DNA of 39,167 nt from an uncultured Collinsella sp. (GCA_902464175.1 CABQHZ010000003.1:1-39167), one strand, 5' to 3'; shown: positions 9,514 to 18,253, numbered from the stretch's first letter. Numbers and translations are program-made. The notes: generated by a model from the letters alone, not told the origin.

Positions 9514-9655
9514 GTTACGCGGTTTTGCCAAACCGCGTAACGAGTCGATGCTGCGCGAGCCCCTGCCGGGCAATCTGCCGCTCAAACCGTCGCTTGCGTA
9601 CAGAAGTACGCGGCGCTCCTCTTTCGCGACACCTTACCACGGCAGGGACTCGCTC
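9514..9655. other. Structured intergenic element: perfect hairpin followed by a nested three-tier fold
   Basis: The 294-base gap before ruvC contains several inverted repeats. The 12-bp arms GTTACGCGGTTT (9514-9525) and AAACCGCGTAAC (9530-9541) pair perfectly around TGCC, with no T-run behind. Next, GCGAGCCCCTGCCG (9555-9568) pairs with 9640-9653 with one mismatch. Inside that, GTCGC (9589-9593) pairs with GCGAC (9626-9630), and inside that again GCGTAC (9596-9601) pairs with GTACGC (9606-9611). It could be an untranslated RNA, a leader structure or a repeat-derived DNA element. No family is recognised. The remaining bases to 9789 show only a weak -10-like TATTCT at 9715-9720, possibly for ruvC. 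Confidence 0.5.
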
Positions 9656-9789
9656 GCTGACTTATGCTCAACCTATGGTTCAACCTTGCTTGCTAGATAC
9701 GGTCGCCGTTGTGTTATTCTAGAACAGACGTTCGTGAATGATGCGCGGGGCCTTGTCTTGCGCTGTGCTGGTGACGAGGGGAGGTTGGC

Positions 9790-10311
9790 TTGGTTATCTT
9801 GGGCATTGACCCCGGTTTGGCCCATACGGGTTGGGGGATTATCGAGGAGCGGCGTGGCGAGGTTCGCTGCCGTGCCTACGGTTGTATCGAGACCAGCGCG
9901 GGTAGTCCGCTCGCGGTGCGCCTGTCGCATATCGCCCGCGACCTCAAGGGTGTCGTGGAGCGTTATCGACCCGATACCGCTGCCATCGAGAGCATCTACT
10001 TTGGCGCCAACGTTCGCTCGGCCATCCCTACGGCGCATGCCCGCGGCGCTGCACTCGTGGCTCTTTCGGAATGCGCACTCGAGATCGGCGAGTACACGCC
10101 TATGCAGATTAAGCAGGCTGTGGTGGGTACCGGTGCCGCAGATAAGCGGCAGGTCGCCTACATGGTGCGCACGCTCACGCAGCTCGATCACGACCCGCAT
10201 CCCGACCATGCCGCCGATGCCCTGGCCTGTGCCATCTGCCACGTAAACCTCAGCCGCACCCGCGCCCTTACCGGTGGCGAGTTCTATCAACAGAGAGGAA
10301 CCGGATACTGA
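9790..10311 (+). CDS. ruvC: Crossover junction endodeoxyribonuclease RuvC
   Basis: RuvC is the Holliday-junction resolvase that cuts symmetric strands after RuvAB branch migration. The 173-residue product has the RNase H-like catalytic set Asp7 (in GIDPG), Glu67 (in AIESIYFG), His140 and Asp143 (in HAADALA). A histidine in the third position is also found in Thermus-type RuvC. The start is a TTG at 9790: GAGGGGAGG at 9776-9784 precedes it, and the family normally begins one or two residues before ILGIDPG. The stop overlaps the ruvA start (TGATG), so the three ruv genes form a translationally coupled operon. Confidence 0.96.
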   Translation: MVILGIDPGLAHTGWGIIEERRGEVRCRAYGCIETSAGSPLAVRLSHIARDLKGVVERYRPDTAAIESIYFGANVRSAIPTAHARGAALVALSECALEIGEYTPMQIKQAVVGTGAADKRQVAYMVRTLTQLDHDPHPDHAADALACAICHVNLSRTRALTGGEFYQQRGTGY

Positions 10312-10931
10312 TGATCTCCCAGCTCCACGGAACGCTTGTCGAGGCCACGATGAGCTCCGCTGTCGTCGACGTGTCAGGCGTTGGCTTTGAACTCGGCATC
10401 TCGGGTAGCACTGCGGCCACGTTGCCGACGCCCGGCGGCGAGGTCCGCCTCTACACACGTATGCAGGTGCGCGAGGACGCCATGACACTTTTCGGTTTTT
10501 CCTCAAAGGATGAGCGCACGATGTTCGACCGGCTCGTGTCCGTCTCGGGCGTTGGCCCGCGCTTGGCGCTCGCCGTACTTTCCACCTATACCGTGGGACA
10601 GCTGTATTCCCTGGTGATGGCCGAGGACGACAAGGGCATGGCCAAGGTGCCCGGCGTGGGCAAAAAGACCGCCCAGCGCCTCATCTTGGAGCTCAAGAGC
10701 ACCTTTGCCAAGGACAAGGGCTTTGTGCCGGTCGATGCGATCCCCGGTCAGGTTGCGATGCCCGTGCCCGCCGCCGCTCCTTCGGCGATCGATGACGCCC
10801 GTGCGGCACTCCTTTCCATGGGCTTTAGCCCGCAGGAGACCGATGTCGCTCTGAGCGGGTATGATGGGCAGAATATGCGTGTCGAGGATCTGCTCGGCGC
10901 GGCGCTTAAGCGACTCGGAATGGATGCGTGA
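10311..10931 (+). CDS. ruvA: Holliday junction branch migration protein RuvA
   Basis: RuvA binds the four-way junction as a tetramer and loads the RuvB motor. The 206-residue protein starts MISQLHGTL and has the N-terminal OB-fold. Two helix-hairpin-helix motifs follow: SGVGPRLA in the early 70s to 80s and VPGVGKKTAQRLILEL near 110-125. The C-terminal three-helix domain that contacts RuvB includes ALLSMGFSPQETDVAL. The ATG overlaps the last base of the ruvC stop codon, and its own stop overlaps the start of ruvB. Confidence 0.97.
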   Translation: MISQLHGTLVEATMSSAVVDVSGVGFELGISGSTAATLPTPGGEVRLYTRMQVREDAMTLFGFSSKDERTMFDRLVSVSGVGPRLALAVLSTYTVGQLYSLVMAEDDKGMAKVPGVGKKTAQRLILELKSTFAKDKGFVPVDAIPGQVAMPVPAAAPSAIDDARAALLSMGFSPQETDVALSGYDGQNMRVEDLLGAALKRLGMDA

Positions 10932-11998
10932 TGTGGGAAGCCGATGACTCTCAGGACCTGTGGGCGACGCCTGGCAACTCGCCGGCGGCATCCATGGCGC
11001 ACGGTGAACGCATGGTGGGCTCGGAGCTGACGGCCGAGGACCTCGATGTCGATCGCACTTTGCGCCCCCAGCGCCTGGACGATTACTGCGGCCAGGAGCA
11101 TATCAAGCAGAGCCTGCGCGTGTTGATCGAAGCGGCGCAGAGCCGTGGCGAGACGCTCGACCACGTGATCTTCTCGGGCCCTCCGGGTCTGGGCAAGACC
11201 ACGCTGGCTACGGTTATCGCCAACGAGCTGGGCGCTCAGATCAAGACGACGAGCGGCCCCGCTATTGCGCGCACCGGCGACCTGGCAGCCATCCTTACTA
11301 ACTTGCAGCCGGGTGATGTGCTGTTTATCGACGAGATCCACCGCCTCAACCGTTCGGTCGAGGAGGTCCTGTACCCCGCGATGGAGGACTTTGCCCTTGA
11401 TATCGTGATTGGCAAGGGCCCGGCAGCGCGCTCGATTCGCCTGGATATTCCCAAGTTTACGCTGGTAGCGGCAACGACCCGCTCAGGCATGTTGACCGGC
11501 CCGTTGCGCGACCGCTTTGGCATTTCATATCGCCTGGATTACTACACGGTCGAGGAGCTCGCGCAGATTGTGACGCGCTCGGCAACCATTCTGGGCGTGA
11601 CGATCGATCATCCGAGTGCACTCGAGATCGGCTCACGTTCGCGTGGCACGCCGCGCTTGGCCAACCGTCTGCTCAAGCGTGTGCGCGACTATGCGCAGGT
11701 ACGCGGCAACGGTCCTATTGAGCTTGACATTTGCCGCCAGGCGCTCGAGTTCTTCGAGATCGATGAGCTTGGCCTGGACTGGATGGACATTCGTATCTTG
11801 GAGACGCTTGCCAAGACGTTCTCCGGTCGTGCCGTTGGCCTGACAACGCTTGCCAGCGCGGTGGGTGAGGACCCGGGCACGCTCGAGGATGTTTACGAGC
11901 CGTATCTGCTGCAGTGCGGATTGATGATCCGTACGCCGCAGGGCCGCCAGGCAACGCTTCGCACCTTTGAGCACCTGGGAATCGAGCCGGCCGTTTAG
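10931..11998 (+). CDS. ruvB: Holliday junction branch migration ATPase RuvB
   Basis: RuvB is the AAA+ hexameric motor that drives branch migration with RuvA. The 355-residue protein has Walker A GPPGLGKT at 83-90, Walker B DEIHR, sensor 1 AATTRSG, the arginine finger in GPLRDRFG, and a C-terminal winged helix (GLTTLASAVGEDPGTLEDVYEPYL). About 30 extra N-terminal residues precede the conserved LRPQRLDDYCGQ. A GTG at 10928 would add one residue. I prefer ATG 10931 because it makes the same TGATG overlap with ruvA as ruvA makes with ruvC. No clear terminator follows. Confidence 0.96.
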   Translation: MWEADDSQDLWATPGNSPAASMAHGERMVGSELTAEDLDVDRTLRPQRLDDYCGQEHIKQSLRVLIEAAQSRGETLDHVIFSGPPGLGKTTLATVIANELGAQIKTTSGPAIARTGDLAAILTNLQPGDVLFIDEIHRLNRSVEEVLYPAMEDFALDIVIGKGPAARSIRLDIPKFTLVAATTRSGMLTGPLRDRFGISYRLDYYTVEELAQIVTRSATILGVTIDHPSALEIGSRSRGTPRLANRLLKRVRDYAQVRGNGPIELDICRQALEFFEIDELGLDWMDIRILETLAKTFSGRAVGLTTLASAVGEDPGTLEDVYEPYLLQCGLMIRTPQGRQATLRTFEHLGIEPAV

Positions 11999-12075
11999 AG
12001 ACGGGTTTGTTTTGGCTAGTCTGTAGGCTATCGCTGAGCATTGGATAAACATATCGCCATTCATCGGTTACGGGT

Positions 12076-12104
12076 GTTTTACTATTGCGCGCCCGTGCTA
12101 TGCT
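12076..12104 (+). promoter_or_regulatory. Predicted promoter of fhs
   Basis: GTTTTA (12076-12081) and TATGCT (12099-12104) are separated by 17 bases and lie about 40 bases upstream of the fhs start. The -10 is good and the -35 is weak. Confidence 0.45.
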
Positions 12105-12144
12105 GAATTGGTCTTTTTCTCATTCGGTAACGAAAGGACCGCCC

Positions 12145-13812
12145 ATGCCTACTGACATCGAAATCGCACGTTCTGTCACGCCGCTGCCTATTACCGAGGT
12201 GGCCAAGAACGCCGGCGTCGACGTTAAGCACCTTATTCCGTACGGCTTCGACAAGGCTAAGGTCGACTATTCACTGCTCAACGAGCCGACTGATCACCAG
12301 GCCAAGCTCGTTCTCGTGACCGCTATCAACCCAACGCCTGCGGGCGAGGGCAAGACCACCACGACCATCGGTCTGGCCGACGGCCTGCGCCGTCGCGGCG
12401 TCAAGAGTGCCGTGGCCCTGCGCGAGCCTTCGCTCGGCCCCGTCTTTGGCGTAAAGGGCGGTGCCGCCGGCGGCGGTTGGGCTCAGGTCATCCCCATGGA
12501 GGACATCAACCTGCACTTTACCGGCGACTTCCATGCCATCGGTGCTGCCAACAACCTGCTGGCCGCCATGCTTGATAACCACATCCAGCAGGGCAATCAA
12601 CTCGGTATTGACGTTAAACGCATCACTTGGAAGCGCGTCGTCGATATGAACGACCGTCAGCTGCGCCACGTCATCGACGGCATTGGCGGTAAGGCCCAGG
12701 GCGTGCCGCGCGAGGACGGCTTCGACATCACTGTCGCCTCCGAGGTCATGGCAATCCTGTGCCTGTCTACGAGTATCAGCGACCTCAAGGAGCGCCTGGG
12801 CGAGATCGTCGTCGGCTACAGCTTTGCCGGTGAGCCCGTCCGTGCCCGTGACCTTAAGGCCCAGGGTGCCATGGCCGCGTTGCTTAAGGATGCGCTCAAG
12901 CCCAACCTGGTGCAAACGCTCGAGGGCACGCCCGCGTTTGTCCACGGCGGCCCCTTCGCCAACATTGCCCACGGCTGCAACTCTATCATGGCCACGCGTA
13001 TGGCGATGCGCTTTGGCGATGTCGCTATTACCGAGGCCGGCTTCGGTGCCGATCTGGGTGCCGAGAAGTTCCTCGACATCAAGTGCCGCATGACGGGCGT
13101 TCGCCCCAGCGCCGTCGTGGTCGTCGCGACCGCTCGTGCGCTGAAGTACAACGGTGGCGTCGCCAAGGCCGACCTCAGCGAGGAGAACCTCGAGGCACTC
13201 AAGGCCGGCATGCCCAACCTGCTGCGTCACGTCGACAACATCCAGAACGTTTATGGTCTGCCCTGCGTGGTCGCCATCAACCGCTTCCCGACGGACACCG
13301 AGGCTGAGCTTGCGCTCATCGAGTCCGAGTGCCAGAAGCTCGGCGTCAACGTTAAGCTTTCCGAGGTCTGGGCCAAGGGCGGCGAGGGCGCGCTCGAGCT
13401 TGCCGATGAGGTCATGCGTCTGATTGAGCAGCCGAGCGAGCTCAAGTTTGCCTATGAGGACGGCGCCGATGTGGCCGACGCTCTTGAGGCCATTGCCACC
13501 AAGGTCTACCGCGCCGACGGCGTTGACTTTACGCCGGCCGCCAAGCGCCAGCTCGCCGAGCTGCGCGAGAACGGCTTTGGCAACCTGCCGGTGTGCGTGG
13601 CCAAGACGCAGTACAGCTTTAGCGACAACGCCAAGGCCCTGGGCGCTCCCGAGAACTTCCGCATCACGGTGCGCGAGCTCAAGGTTTCCGCCGGTGCCCA
13701 CTTTGTGGTCGCACTGACTGGCAGTGTTCTGACCATGCCGGGCCTGCCCAAGGTTCCCGCGGCCGAGAACATCGACGTCGACAGCGACGGCAACATCACC
13801 GGCCTGTTCTAA
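12145..13812 (+). CDS. fhs: Formate--tetrahydrofolate ligase
   Basis: Fhs makes 10-formyl-THF from formate, THF and ATP in the cytoplasm, the entry step for formate into one-carbon metabolism. The 555-residue length is typical of the family. The P-loop PTPAGEGKTT lies at 63-72, followed by REPSLGPVFGVKGGAAGGG and TGDFHAIGAANNLLAA, all family hallmarks. The frame is open from 12085, but I chose ATG 12145 because AAAGGA at 12133-12138 precedes it and the family starts at this point (MPTDIEIA). The gene has its own promoter and terminator. It works with FchA and FolD, encoded about 9 kb downstream at 22942-24431. Confidence 0.98.
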   Translation: MPTDIEIARSVTPLPITEVAKNAGVDVKHLIPYGFDKAKVDYSLLNEPTDHQAKLVLVTAINPTPAGEGKTTTTIGLADGLRRRGVKSAVALREPSLGPVFGVKGGAAGGGWAQVIPMEDINLHFTGDFHAIGAANNLLAAMLDNHIQQGNQLGIDVKRITWKRVVDMNDRQLRHVIDGIGGKAQGVPREDGFDITVASEVMAILCLSTSISDLKERLGEIVVGYSFAGEPVRARDLKAQGAMAALLKDALKPNLVQTLEGTPAFVHGGPFANIAHGCNSIMATRMAMRFGDVAITEAGFGADLGAEKFLDIKCRMTGVRPSAVVVVATARALKYNGGVAKADLSEENLEALKAGMPNLLRHVDNIQNVYGLPCVVAINRFPTDTEAELALIESECQKLGVNVKLSEVWAKGGEGALELADEVMRLIEQPSELKFAYEDGADVADALEAIATKVYRADGVDFTPAAKRQLAELRENGFGNLPVCVAKTQYSFSDNAKALGAPENFRITVRELKVSAGAHFVVALTGSVLTMPGLPKVPAAENIDVDSDGNITGLF

Positions 13813-13838
13813 GCCTGTTGCCCATAGCTGCTTGCCCG

Positions 13839-13873
13839 CCCCGCCGTGCCCACAAGGCCCGGCGGGGTTTTTT
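13839..13873 (+). terminator. Rho-independent terminator of fhs
   Basis: CCCCGCC (13839-13845) pairs with GGCGGGG (13861-13867), with further GC pairing inside, followed by six Ts. Confidence 0.88.
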
Positions 13874-13990
13874 ATCCTTAGGCCCGCGCATGTCTTGTAG
13901 ATACCGACGGGCTCTGCCCATCATAGGCTTTTGCGCGGGTAGAATGCATGGATAACTTGAGGCTCACGCGCGACGGAAAGGAATCGTTGC

Positions 13991-14980
13991 ATGGATCAGG
14001 ACAAGACAACCGTGATGGGCGGCTACGGTTCCGCGCAGGCTGGCGATAGCGCCGATGCGACCCGCGTTGTTCCCAACCCCGGTTATACCGACCCCGCCGC
14101 GACGCAGCCTTCGGCCGAGCCCACCCGGGTTATGGGCTATGGCGACACGGCGCAGGATTCTTACGCTGCATCTTCGCAAGGCCCCTATGGCAACGCAGCT
14201 CCGGACCCGTTTGATTACGCGCCGCAGGATTCTTATGCCGCCTCGACGCCGAATCCCTATGATGACCTGCCGCAGAATCCCATTCCGCAGCCTCAGCAGA
14301 CGACGTATATGCCTCGCACGGCGCAGTCTCGCTACGAGTCGCGCGAGCCGTATCGCGAGTACCCCAAGTCGATTCCGCAATATGGTGAGGACGAGGAGAA
14401 GAAGCCGTCGCGTTCGTCGAGCGTGATCAAGAAGATTCTCATCGTGCTGGCGATCTTCTTTGCGCTGTCGGTTGTGTTTGCCATCGTGTCGGGCATGCTC
14501 AACAAGCGAGGGAGTTCAACTGCCGATGCCACTGCCGAGCAAATCGAGTCCGCCTCGTCTAGCACCGTCGATCTGGGCGATATCCCGGGGCAGTACTGGT
14601 CCAACGCCAAGAAGCTTCTCAAGTCGCGCGGCGCCGACCTTTCGAATGCCGTGGTCCTGACTGATGATGGCTCAACGCCCGTCATCGATGCCAACTGGGT
14701 CGTTACTTCTGCTTATTATAACGACAGCGGCAACCTCGAAATTCAACTCACGCACAAGAATAGCTCGGGCAACTCGCCCGACGGCCAAAGCGGTACCGAC
14801 AGCTCGAGTTCCAATACGCTGGAGGACTTGAGCAACAAGGCACAGGAGCTTGGGGATAAGGCCCAAGAGCTGGGCGACACGGCCCAGAACCTGGGCGACA
14901 CCGCTCAGAACTTGGGCGGCATGGCGACGGATGCCTGGAACGCTCTGCAAAACGGCATCTCGGGCGCTCAGGGAAACTAG
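13991..14980 (+). CDS. Single-pass membrane protein: TxV motifs, TM helix, PASTA-like region, heptad tail
   Basis: This 329-residue protein has a presumably cytoplasmic, Pro/Tyr/Asp-rich N-terminal 140 residues, one membrane helix at about 149-170, and an outside part. The N-terminus carries a recurring Thr-x-Val pattern (TTVMG at 6-10, TRVVP at 24-28, TRVMG at 45-49), then tandem QDSYAAS-type repeats. After the membrane, the region IPGQYWSNAKKLLKSRG resembles the start of a PASTA domain. The C-terminus has four consecutive seven-residue repeats of the form AQxLGDx, probably a helix. The Thr motifs could be phosphorylated for FHA-domain binding, but no kinase is visible here. The ATG follows GGAAAGGAAT. 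Function unknown; a cell-envelope role is an inference. Confidence 0.8.
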   Translation: MDQDKTTVMGGYGSAQAGDSADATRVVPNPGYTDPAATQPSAEPTRVMGYGDTAQDSYAASSQGPYGNAAPDPFDYAPQDSYAASTPNPYDDLPQNPIPQPQQTTYMPRTAQSRYESREPYREYPKSIPQYGEDEEKKPSRSSSVIKKILIVLAIFFALSVVFAIVSGMLNKRGSSTADATAEQIESASSSTVDLGDIPGQYWSNAKKLLKSRGADLSNAVVLTDDGSTPVIDANWVVTSAYYNDSGNLEIQLTHKNSSGNSPDGQSGTDSSSSNTLEDLSNKAQELGDKAQELGDTAQNLGDTAQNLGGMATDAWNALQNGISGAQGN

Positions 14981-14992
14981 CTGTTAAGCGGG

Positions 14993-16174
14993 CTACAGCT
15001 GCTCGGCCGGACGCTCGGGCGAGCTGAAGCCCGAGTCAAATGTGACGACGCACGAGGCATTGGGTCGGCGCTCGTGCACGATGCGTGTCACGCGCTCCAG
15101 CAGCTCCTCGTCGGATATGTCAAAGCCGTCGGGACGCACCAGGTCAAACGAAACGAACCCGTCGTGCTCGTGCAGGTCGTGGATGGAGAGCGCGGGGTCG
15201 ATCTGCATGATGCCGCGCTTGACCCAGCCGCGCAGGTCGTCGCCGGTGGTGGCGATGGGGTCGCAGTGCAGCGTGATGCCAATGCCCATCTGGCGCTTGA
15301 TGTCGTGCTCGATGGTGTCCAGGATCTCGTGGTGCTCAAATGCGTCGCCCTCGCCGGGCATCTCCACGTGGGCGCTGGCAAACTGTCGACCGGGGCCGTA
15401 GTCGTGCACCATCAGGTCGTGTGTGCCCAAGACCTGCGGATAGGACATGATCTTGTCGCGGATTGCCTGGACGAGCTTGGGGTCGGGCGCTTGTCCCAGC
15501 AACGGGCTGATGGCGTCGCGCACTAGGCCCATGCCGCTGATGCAGATGAAGATGCCCACACCCAGGCCTGCCCAGCCATCGAGGTCAAAGCCGGTCGTCT
15601 GCGAAATAAGCGCCGCCATCAAGACCGAACCCGAGGTGATGACGTCGTTTTTGGAGTCCTGCGCCGTGGCAATGAGTGTTTCGGAATCGATACGGTTGCC
15701 CAGCGCGCGGTTGAATGCGGCCATCCAGAATTTGACGAGCATGGACAAGACGAGAGCGGCTAGGGAGACCAGCGTGTAGGCGGTGGGGGAGGGCTTGATG
15801 ATCTTGGTGACCGACTCTAGGATCAGGTTGATGCCGACGGCGCAAACGAGAACGGCGACAAACAGCCCCGCTAGGTACTCGTAGCGGCCGTGGCCATAGG
15901 GGTGGCCTTCATCGGCCGGGCGGCTGGCAAGGCGGAATCCGAGCAGGCTCACGATGTTGCTCGAGGCGTCGGAAAGGTTGTTGAAGGCGTCGGCGATAAG
16001 CGAGACGGAGCCCGCGAGCAGACCAGCTATGCCCTTGGCTAGGCACAGGGTGATGTTGAGGCCAATGCAGATGAGGCTTGCGGCGAAGCCCGCGTTGGTG
16101 CGGCAGGAGGTATCGACCGGCTCGCCCTCGCTGCCGGGAACAAGCGTATGTACCAGCCGATTTACAAATAGCAT
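14993..16174 (-). CDS. Cation diffusion facilitator family metal transporter
   Basis: This 393-residue inner-membrane antiporter probably exports zinc, iron or manganese in exchange for protons. It has the six-helix CDF layout: the metal-site signature ADAFNNLSD in helix 2, HPYGHGRYEYLAGL after helix 3, and QDSKNDV in helix 5. A cytoplasmic dimerisation domain with HDLMVHDYGPG follows, then an unusually long C-terminal extension (about 80 residues after the ferredoxin-like domain). The frame is open to 16333. I chose ATG 16174 because GAGGAC lies about eight bases upstream on the minus strand, while the ATG at 16195 has no ribosome site. It converges on the membrane-protein gene at 13991, with only 12 bases between the stops. 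The metal cannot be decided from the sequence. Confidence 0.9.
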   Translation of the reverse strand: MLFVNRLVHTLVPGSEGEPVDTSCRTNAGFAASLICIGLNITLCLAKGIAGLLAGSVSLIADAFNNLSDASSNIVSLLGFRLASRPADEGHPYGHGRYEYLAGLFVAVLVCAVGINLILESVTKIIKPSPTAYTLVSLAALVLSMLVKFWMAAFNRALGNRIDSETLIATAQDSKNDVITSGSVLMAALISQTTGFDLDGWAGLGVGIFICISGMGLVRDAISPLLGQAPDPKLVQAIRDKIMSYPQVLGTHDLMVHDYGPGRQFASAHVEMPGEGDAFEHHEILDTIEHDIKRQMGIGITLHCDPIATTGDDLRGWVKRGIMQIDPALSIHDLHEHDGFVSFDLVRPDGFDISDEELLERVTRIVHERRPNASCVVTFDSGFSSPERPAEQL

Positions 16175-16311
16175 AGCGGTCGTCCTCACAATCATGTTTA
16201 AGGGGATAGTGTAGCTCGCGCGGAGGCGCTGTGCACCGATGCTCAGAAAATGCAGCAATGGTCTGCCGGTGCTAACGAGCGAGCCTTCTCGTCTGCCTGG
16301 GTGGTCCATTT

Positions 16312-16364
16312 TGGGCCACATGGGTATGGGCATGTGCCTGTTTGCTCGACATACTTAATGTCGA
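16312..16364 (+). promoter_or_regulatory. Candidate regulatory region of the zinc-ribbon gene: TGGGCCACATGG box and TCGACAT palindrome
   Basis: TGGGCCACATGG (16312-16323) matches a box found upstream of both lipoprotein genes at 21720 and 22565. Further down, TCGACAT (16346-16352) and ATGTCGA (16358-16364) form a perfect palindrome around ACTTA that covers a -10-like TACTTAAT. It could be an operator overlapping the promoter of the gene at 16393. This rests on pattern alone. Confidence 0.35.
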
Positions 16365-16392
16365 CAGCCCCTGTGCAAAGGAGGACGTTTCC

Positions 16393-17730
16393 ATGGACGA
16401 GATGTTTGCCATTAAATGTCAAAACTGCGGCGGCCCTATGTACTCGCACCAGGCTAAGCGCAGCTTTGAGTGCGCCTATTGCGGCGCGGTCATTCCGTGG
16501 CAGGCGGACGCCGGAGAGCCCAAGAGCGCTTTGGGCATTCGCCATACGCCGTTGACGGTGGTGGATGGACTACTCAAGCTCACGCATGTGTCGCAACTCG
16601 AGCGCCCGGAGGACCCGGACTGGTATTTCTTCAATTTGCACTGGCGCAATCAGTCGGTCCTGGAACATCTGCTGTGGGAGGATCGCGGCACGGCGCAGGA
16701 GTTCCAAGAGGCCACGCATGTGAGCATTCCTTGCCCCTTCTGCGGAGCGTCCTTTGAGGGCGAGTCAACGCAGCGTGTGTTTGAGTGCCCGTCCTGCGGC
16801 AACAAGATCGGCATTGCCGACCTGCTCAAGCCCGGTACGTTTAGCAAACGTTTGACCATGGGCGTGGGTGCGGAGTATGTGCCGGAGCAGGGTATTCCCT
16901 GCGAAATCTCGCCGCAGCAGGCATGTGCCAACGCGCTGCAGCTGGTGCGCCAGTACCCGGATGCCTTTGCCGGGCACGACGTGGAAGACGCGATCCAAAA
17001 CGACATGATGCTCTTCTACTTCCCCATGGCGCTCGCGGATTTGCGTATGATGGCGAGCTTCCCGGGCAAGGGCCTGAGCAAGGAAACCCTGGTGTACTAC
17101 GAGGTGCTCGACTGGGCGTATCCGCGGGCAAACTATCTGGATGTTCGCCTTATGGGCATTTTGGAGCCGTGGGACTTTGCCAAGGTTGGGCCGTTTGACC
17201 CGGCCATGCAGGAAGGTGACTTTCGCGTTGTCTCCGTCGATGCGTCTACCAAGGACCAGGTGGTCATTGATAAGTTGGCGCTCGACATTGCCGGCAACGA
17301 TGCCGAGGCGGTGCTGGGGCTCAATAAAAAGAGCATCCGCACTTGGGCGCGCAAGGCCCGCAAGCATAAGGACGGCCTGGTGATGGTGCCGGTGTACTTT
17401 GTCGATCGTCCGGCGACGGACAGCCGCGATGGCGAGCAGGTGCGCATTGCCGTAAACGGCCAGACGAGCCGCGCGGCAGCGGTGGTGTTTAGCGACAAGC
17501 GCGAAACGCATATCGTGGCACCGCTCAACCCGAGCCTGCATCTGTCCGGTGAAAGCACCGTGCATGCCACGCCCATCGAGGTCAAATACGTTAAATCGCC
17601 GTTCCTATACCGGATCGTGCGCCGTGGAGGCGGCGAGCAACCGCGTCAGGCAGCAGCAGCTGCCGAGGGTTCCTACCGAGAAGAAAAGCCCAAACGCAAG
17701 GGATTGCTCGCTGCGATCTTTGGGAAGTAG
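16393..17730 (+). CDS. Double zinc-ribbon protein of unknown function
   Basis: The product has 445 residues with two four-cysteine zinc ribbons: Cys9/12 with Cys27/30, and Cys114/117 with Cys132/135. No helicase or nuclease motif follows. The middle (about 150-250) is helical and acidic, and the part from about 275 to 420 looks like beta-rich globular sequence. The tail is Ala/Lys-rich and ends KRKGLLAAIFGK. No signal peptide or membrane helix is seen, so it is probably cytoplasmic. I chose ATG 16393 because AAAGGAGG sits immediately upstream and the first ribbon begins at once. The open frame runs back to 16342. A terminator follows. I do not recognise a named family. Confidence 0.82.
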   Translation: MDEMFAIKCQNCGGPMYSHQAKRSFECAYCGAVIPWQADAGEPKSALGIRHTPLTVVDGLLKLTHVSQLERPEDPDWYFFNLHWRNQSVLEHLLWEDRGTAQEFQEATHVSIPCPFCGASFEGESTQRVFECPSCGNKIGIADLLKPGTFSKRLTMGVGAEYVPEQGIPCEISPQQACANALQLVRQYPDAFAGHDVEDAIQNDMMLFYFPMALADLRMMASFPGKGLSKETLVYYEVLDWAYPRANYLDVRLMGILEPWDFAKVGPFDPAMQEGDFRVVSVDASTKDQVVIDKLALDIAGNDAEAVLGLNKKSIRTWARKARKHKDGLVMVPVYFVDRPATDSRDGEQVRIAVNGQTSRAAAVVFSDKRETHIVAPLNPSLHLSGESTVHATPIEVKYVKSPFLYRIVRRGGGEQPRQAAAAAEGSYREEKPKRKGLLAAIFGK

Positions 17731-17773
17731 GGGAGTAGCGCCGGTCGGCGCTGCGATGCGATAGTTAGAGGAG

Positions 17774-17810
17774 CGGGGCAGCTCGCAGGAGTACGGACTG
17801 CCCCGTTTTT
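17774..17810 (+). terminator. Rho-independent terminator after the zinc-ribbon gene
   Basis: CGGGGCAG (17774-17781) pairs perfectly with CTGCCCCG (17798-17805), followed by five Ts. Confidence 0.9.
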
Positions 17811-17883
17811 GTGTTGCGGGGAAGTGCCGGGCACTTCATTAAAAGTCCTCGCGCGGACTCGAATTCCAATGTCGCCTAGCGCC

Positions 17884-17913
17884 TTCGTGCAGGATTCCCG
17901 AAGTGACTAAAAT
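17884..17913 (+). promoter_or_regulatory. Predicted promoter of the small PH-like gene
   Basis: TTCGTG (17884-17889) and TAAAAT (17908-17913) are 18 bases apart. Transcription would then begin near 17920, which excludes the upstream GTG at 17914 as the start codon and supports ATG 17959. Confidence 0.45.
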
Positions 17914-17958
17914 GTGGCCATAGAGGCAGTTTTAGCGAACCCCGCGGGAGCGACACGC

Positions 17959-18228
17959 ATGGATAACAACATTTTGCTGTTCCAGGACAAAGGTTCGGGT
18001 AGGTTTAAAGACGTCAAGATCTACCCCAACCGTATCGAGGTGCTCAAGAAGGGTACTTTCGGCGGCAAGCACACCGAGATTGTCTATCTTAAGGACATCA
18101 CGGGGGTCAACAGGATCAAGGGCCGCGACGTTTTTCTGCGCAATCGACTGTTAACCGCTTGCGTCTTTAGCCTGAGCAGCCGTGCGAAGGCCCAGGAGTT
18201 TGTTAACGCGCTGAACATGGTGATGTAG
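17959..18228 (+). CDS. Small PH-fold-like protein
   Basis: An 89-residue protein made of short beta strands (FKDVKIYPNRIEVLKK, TEIVYLKDITGVN, ACVFSLSS) followed by one C-terminal helix (RAKAQEFVNALNMV). That order is typical of bacterial pleckstrin-homology-like or short DUF4429-type domains. No signal peptide or membrane helix is present. A GTG at 17914 would give 104 residues, but GGGAG at 17946-17950 and the predicted promoter favour ATG 17959. Function is unknown and the fold assignment is by eye only. Confidence 0.72.
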   Translation: MDNNILLFQDKGSGRFKDVKIYPNRIEVLKKGTFGGKHTEIVYLKDITGVNRIKGRDVFLRNRLLTACVFSLSSRAKAQEFVNALNMVM

Positions 18229-18253
18229 CCTATGGCGGCGTTCGGGCCAAAGT

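Noticed and set aside
9434..10246. 270-codon plus-strand open frame over the ruvC region
   Set aside because: It overlaps ruvC in another frame, spans the structured intergenic element and shows no domain.
12271..13701. 476-codon open frame on the minus strand
   Set aside because: It is antisense to fhs, which is unambiguous.
17914..17958. GTG start giving a 104-residue PH-like protein
   Set aside because: The codon lies at the predicted -10/start-point region and lacks a ribosome site, whereas ATG 17959 has GGGAG upstream.
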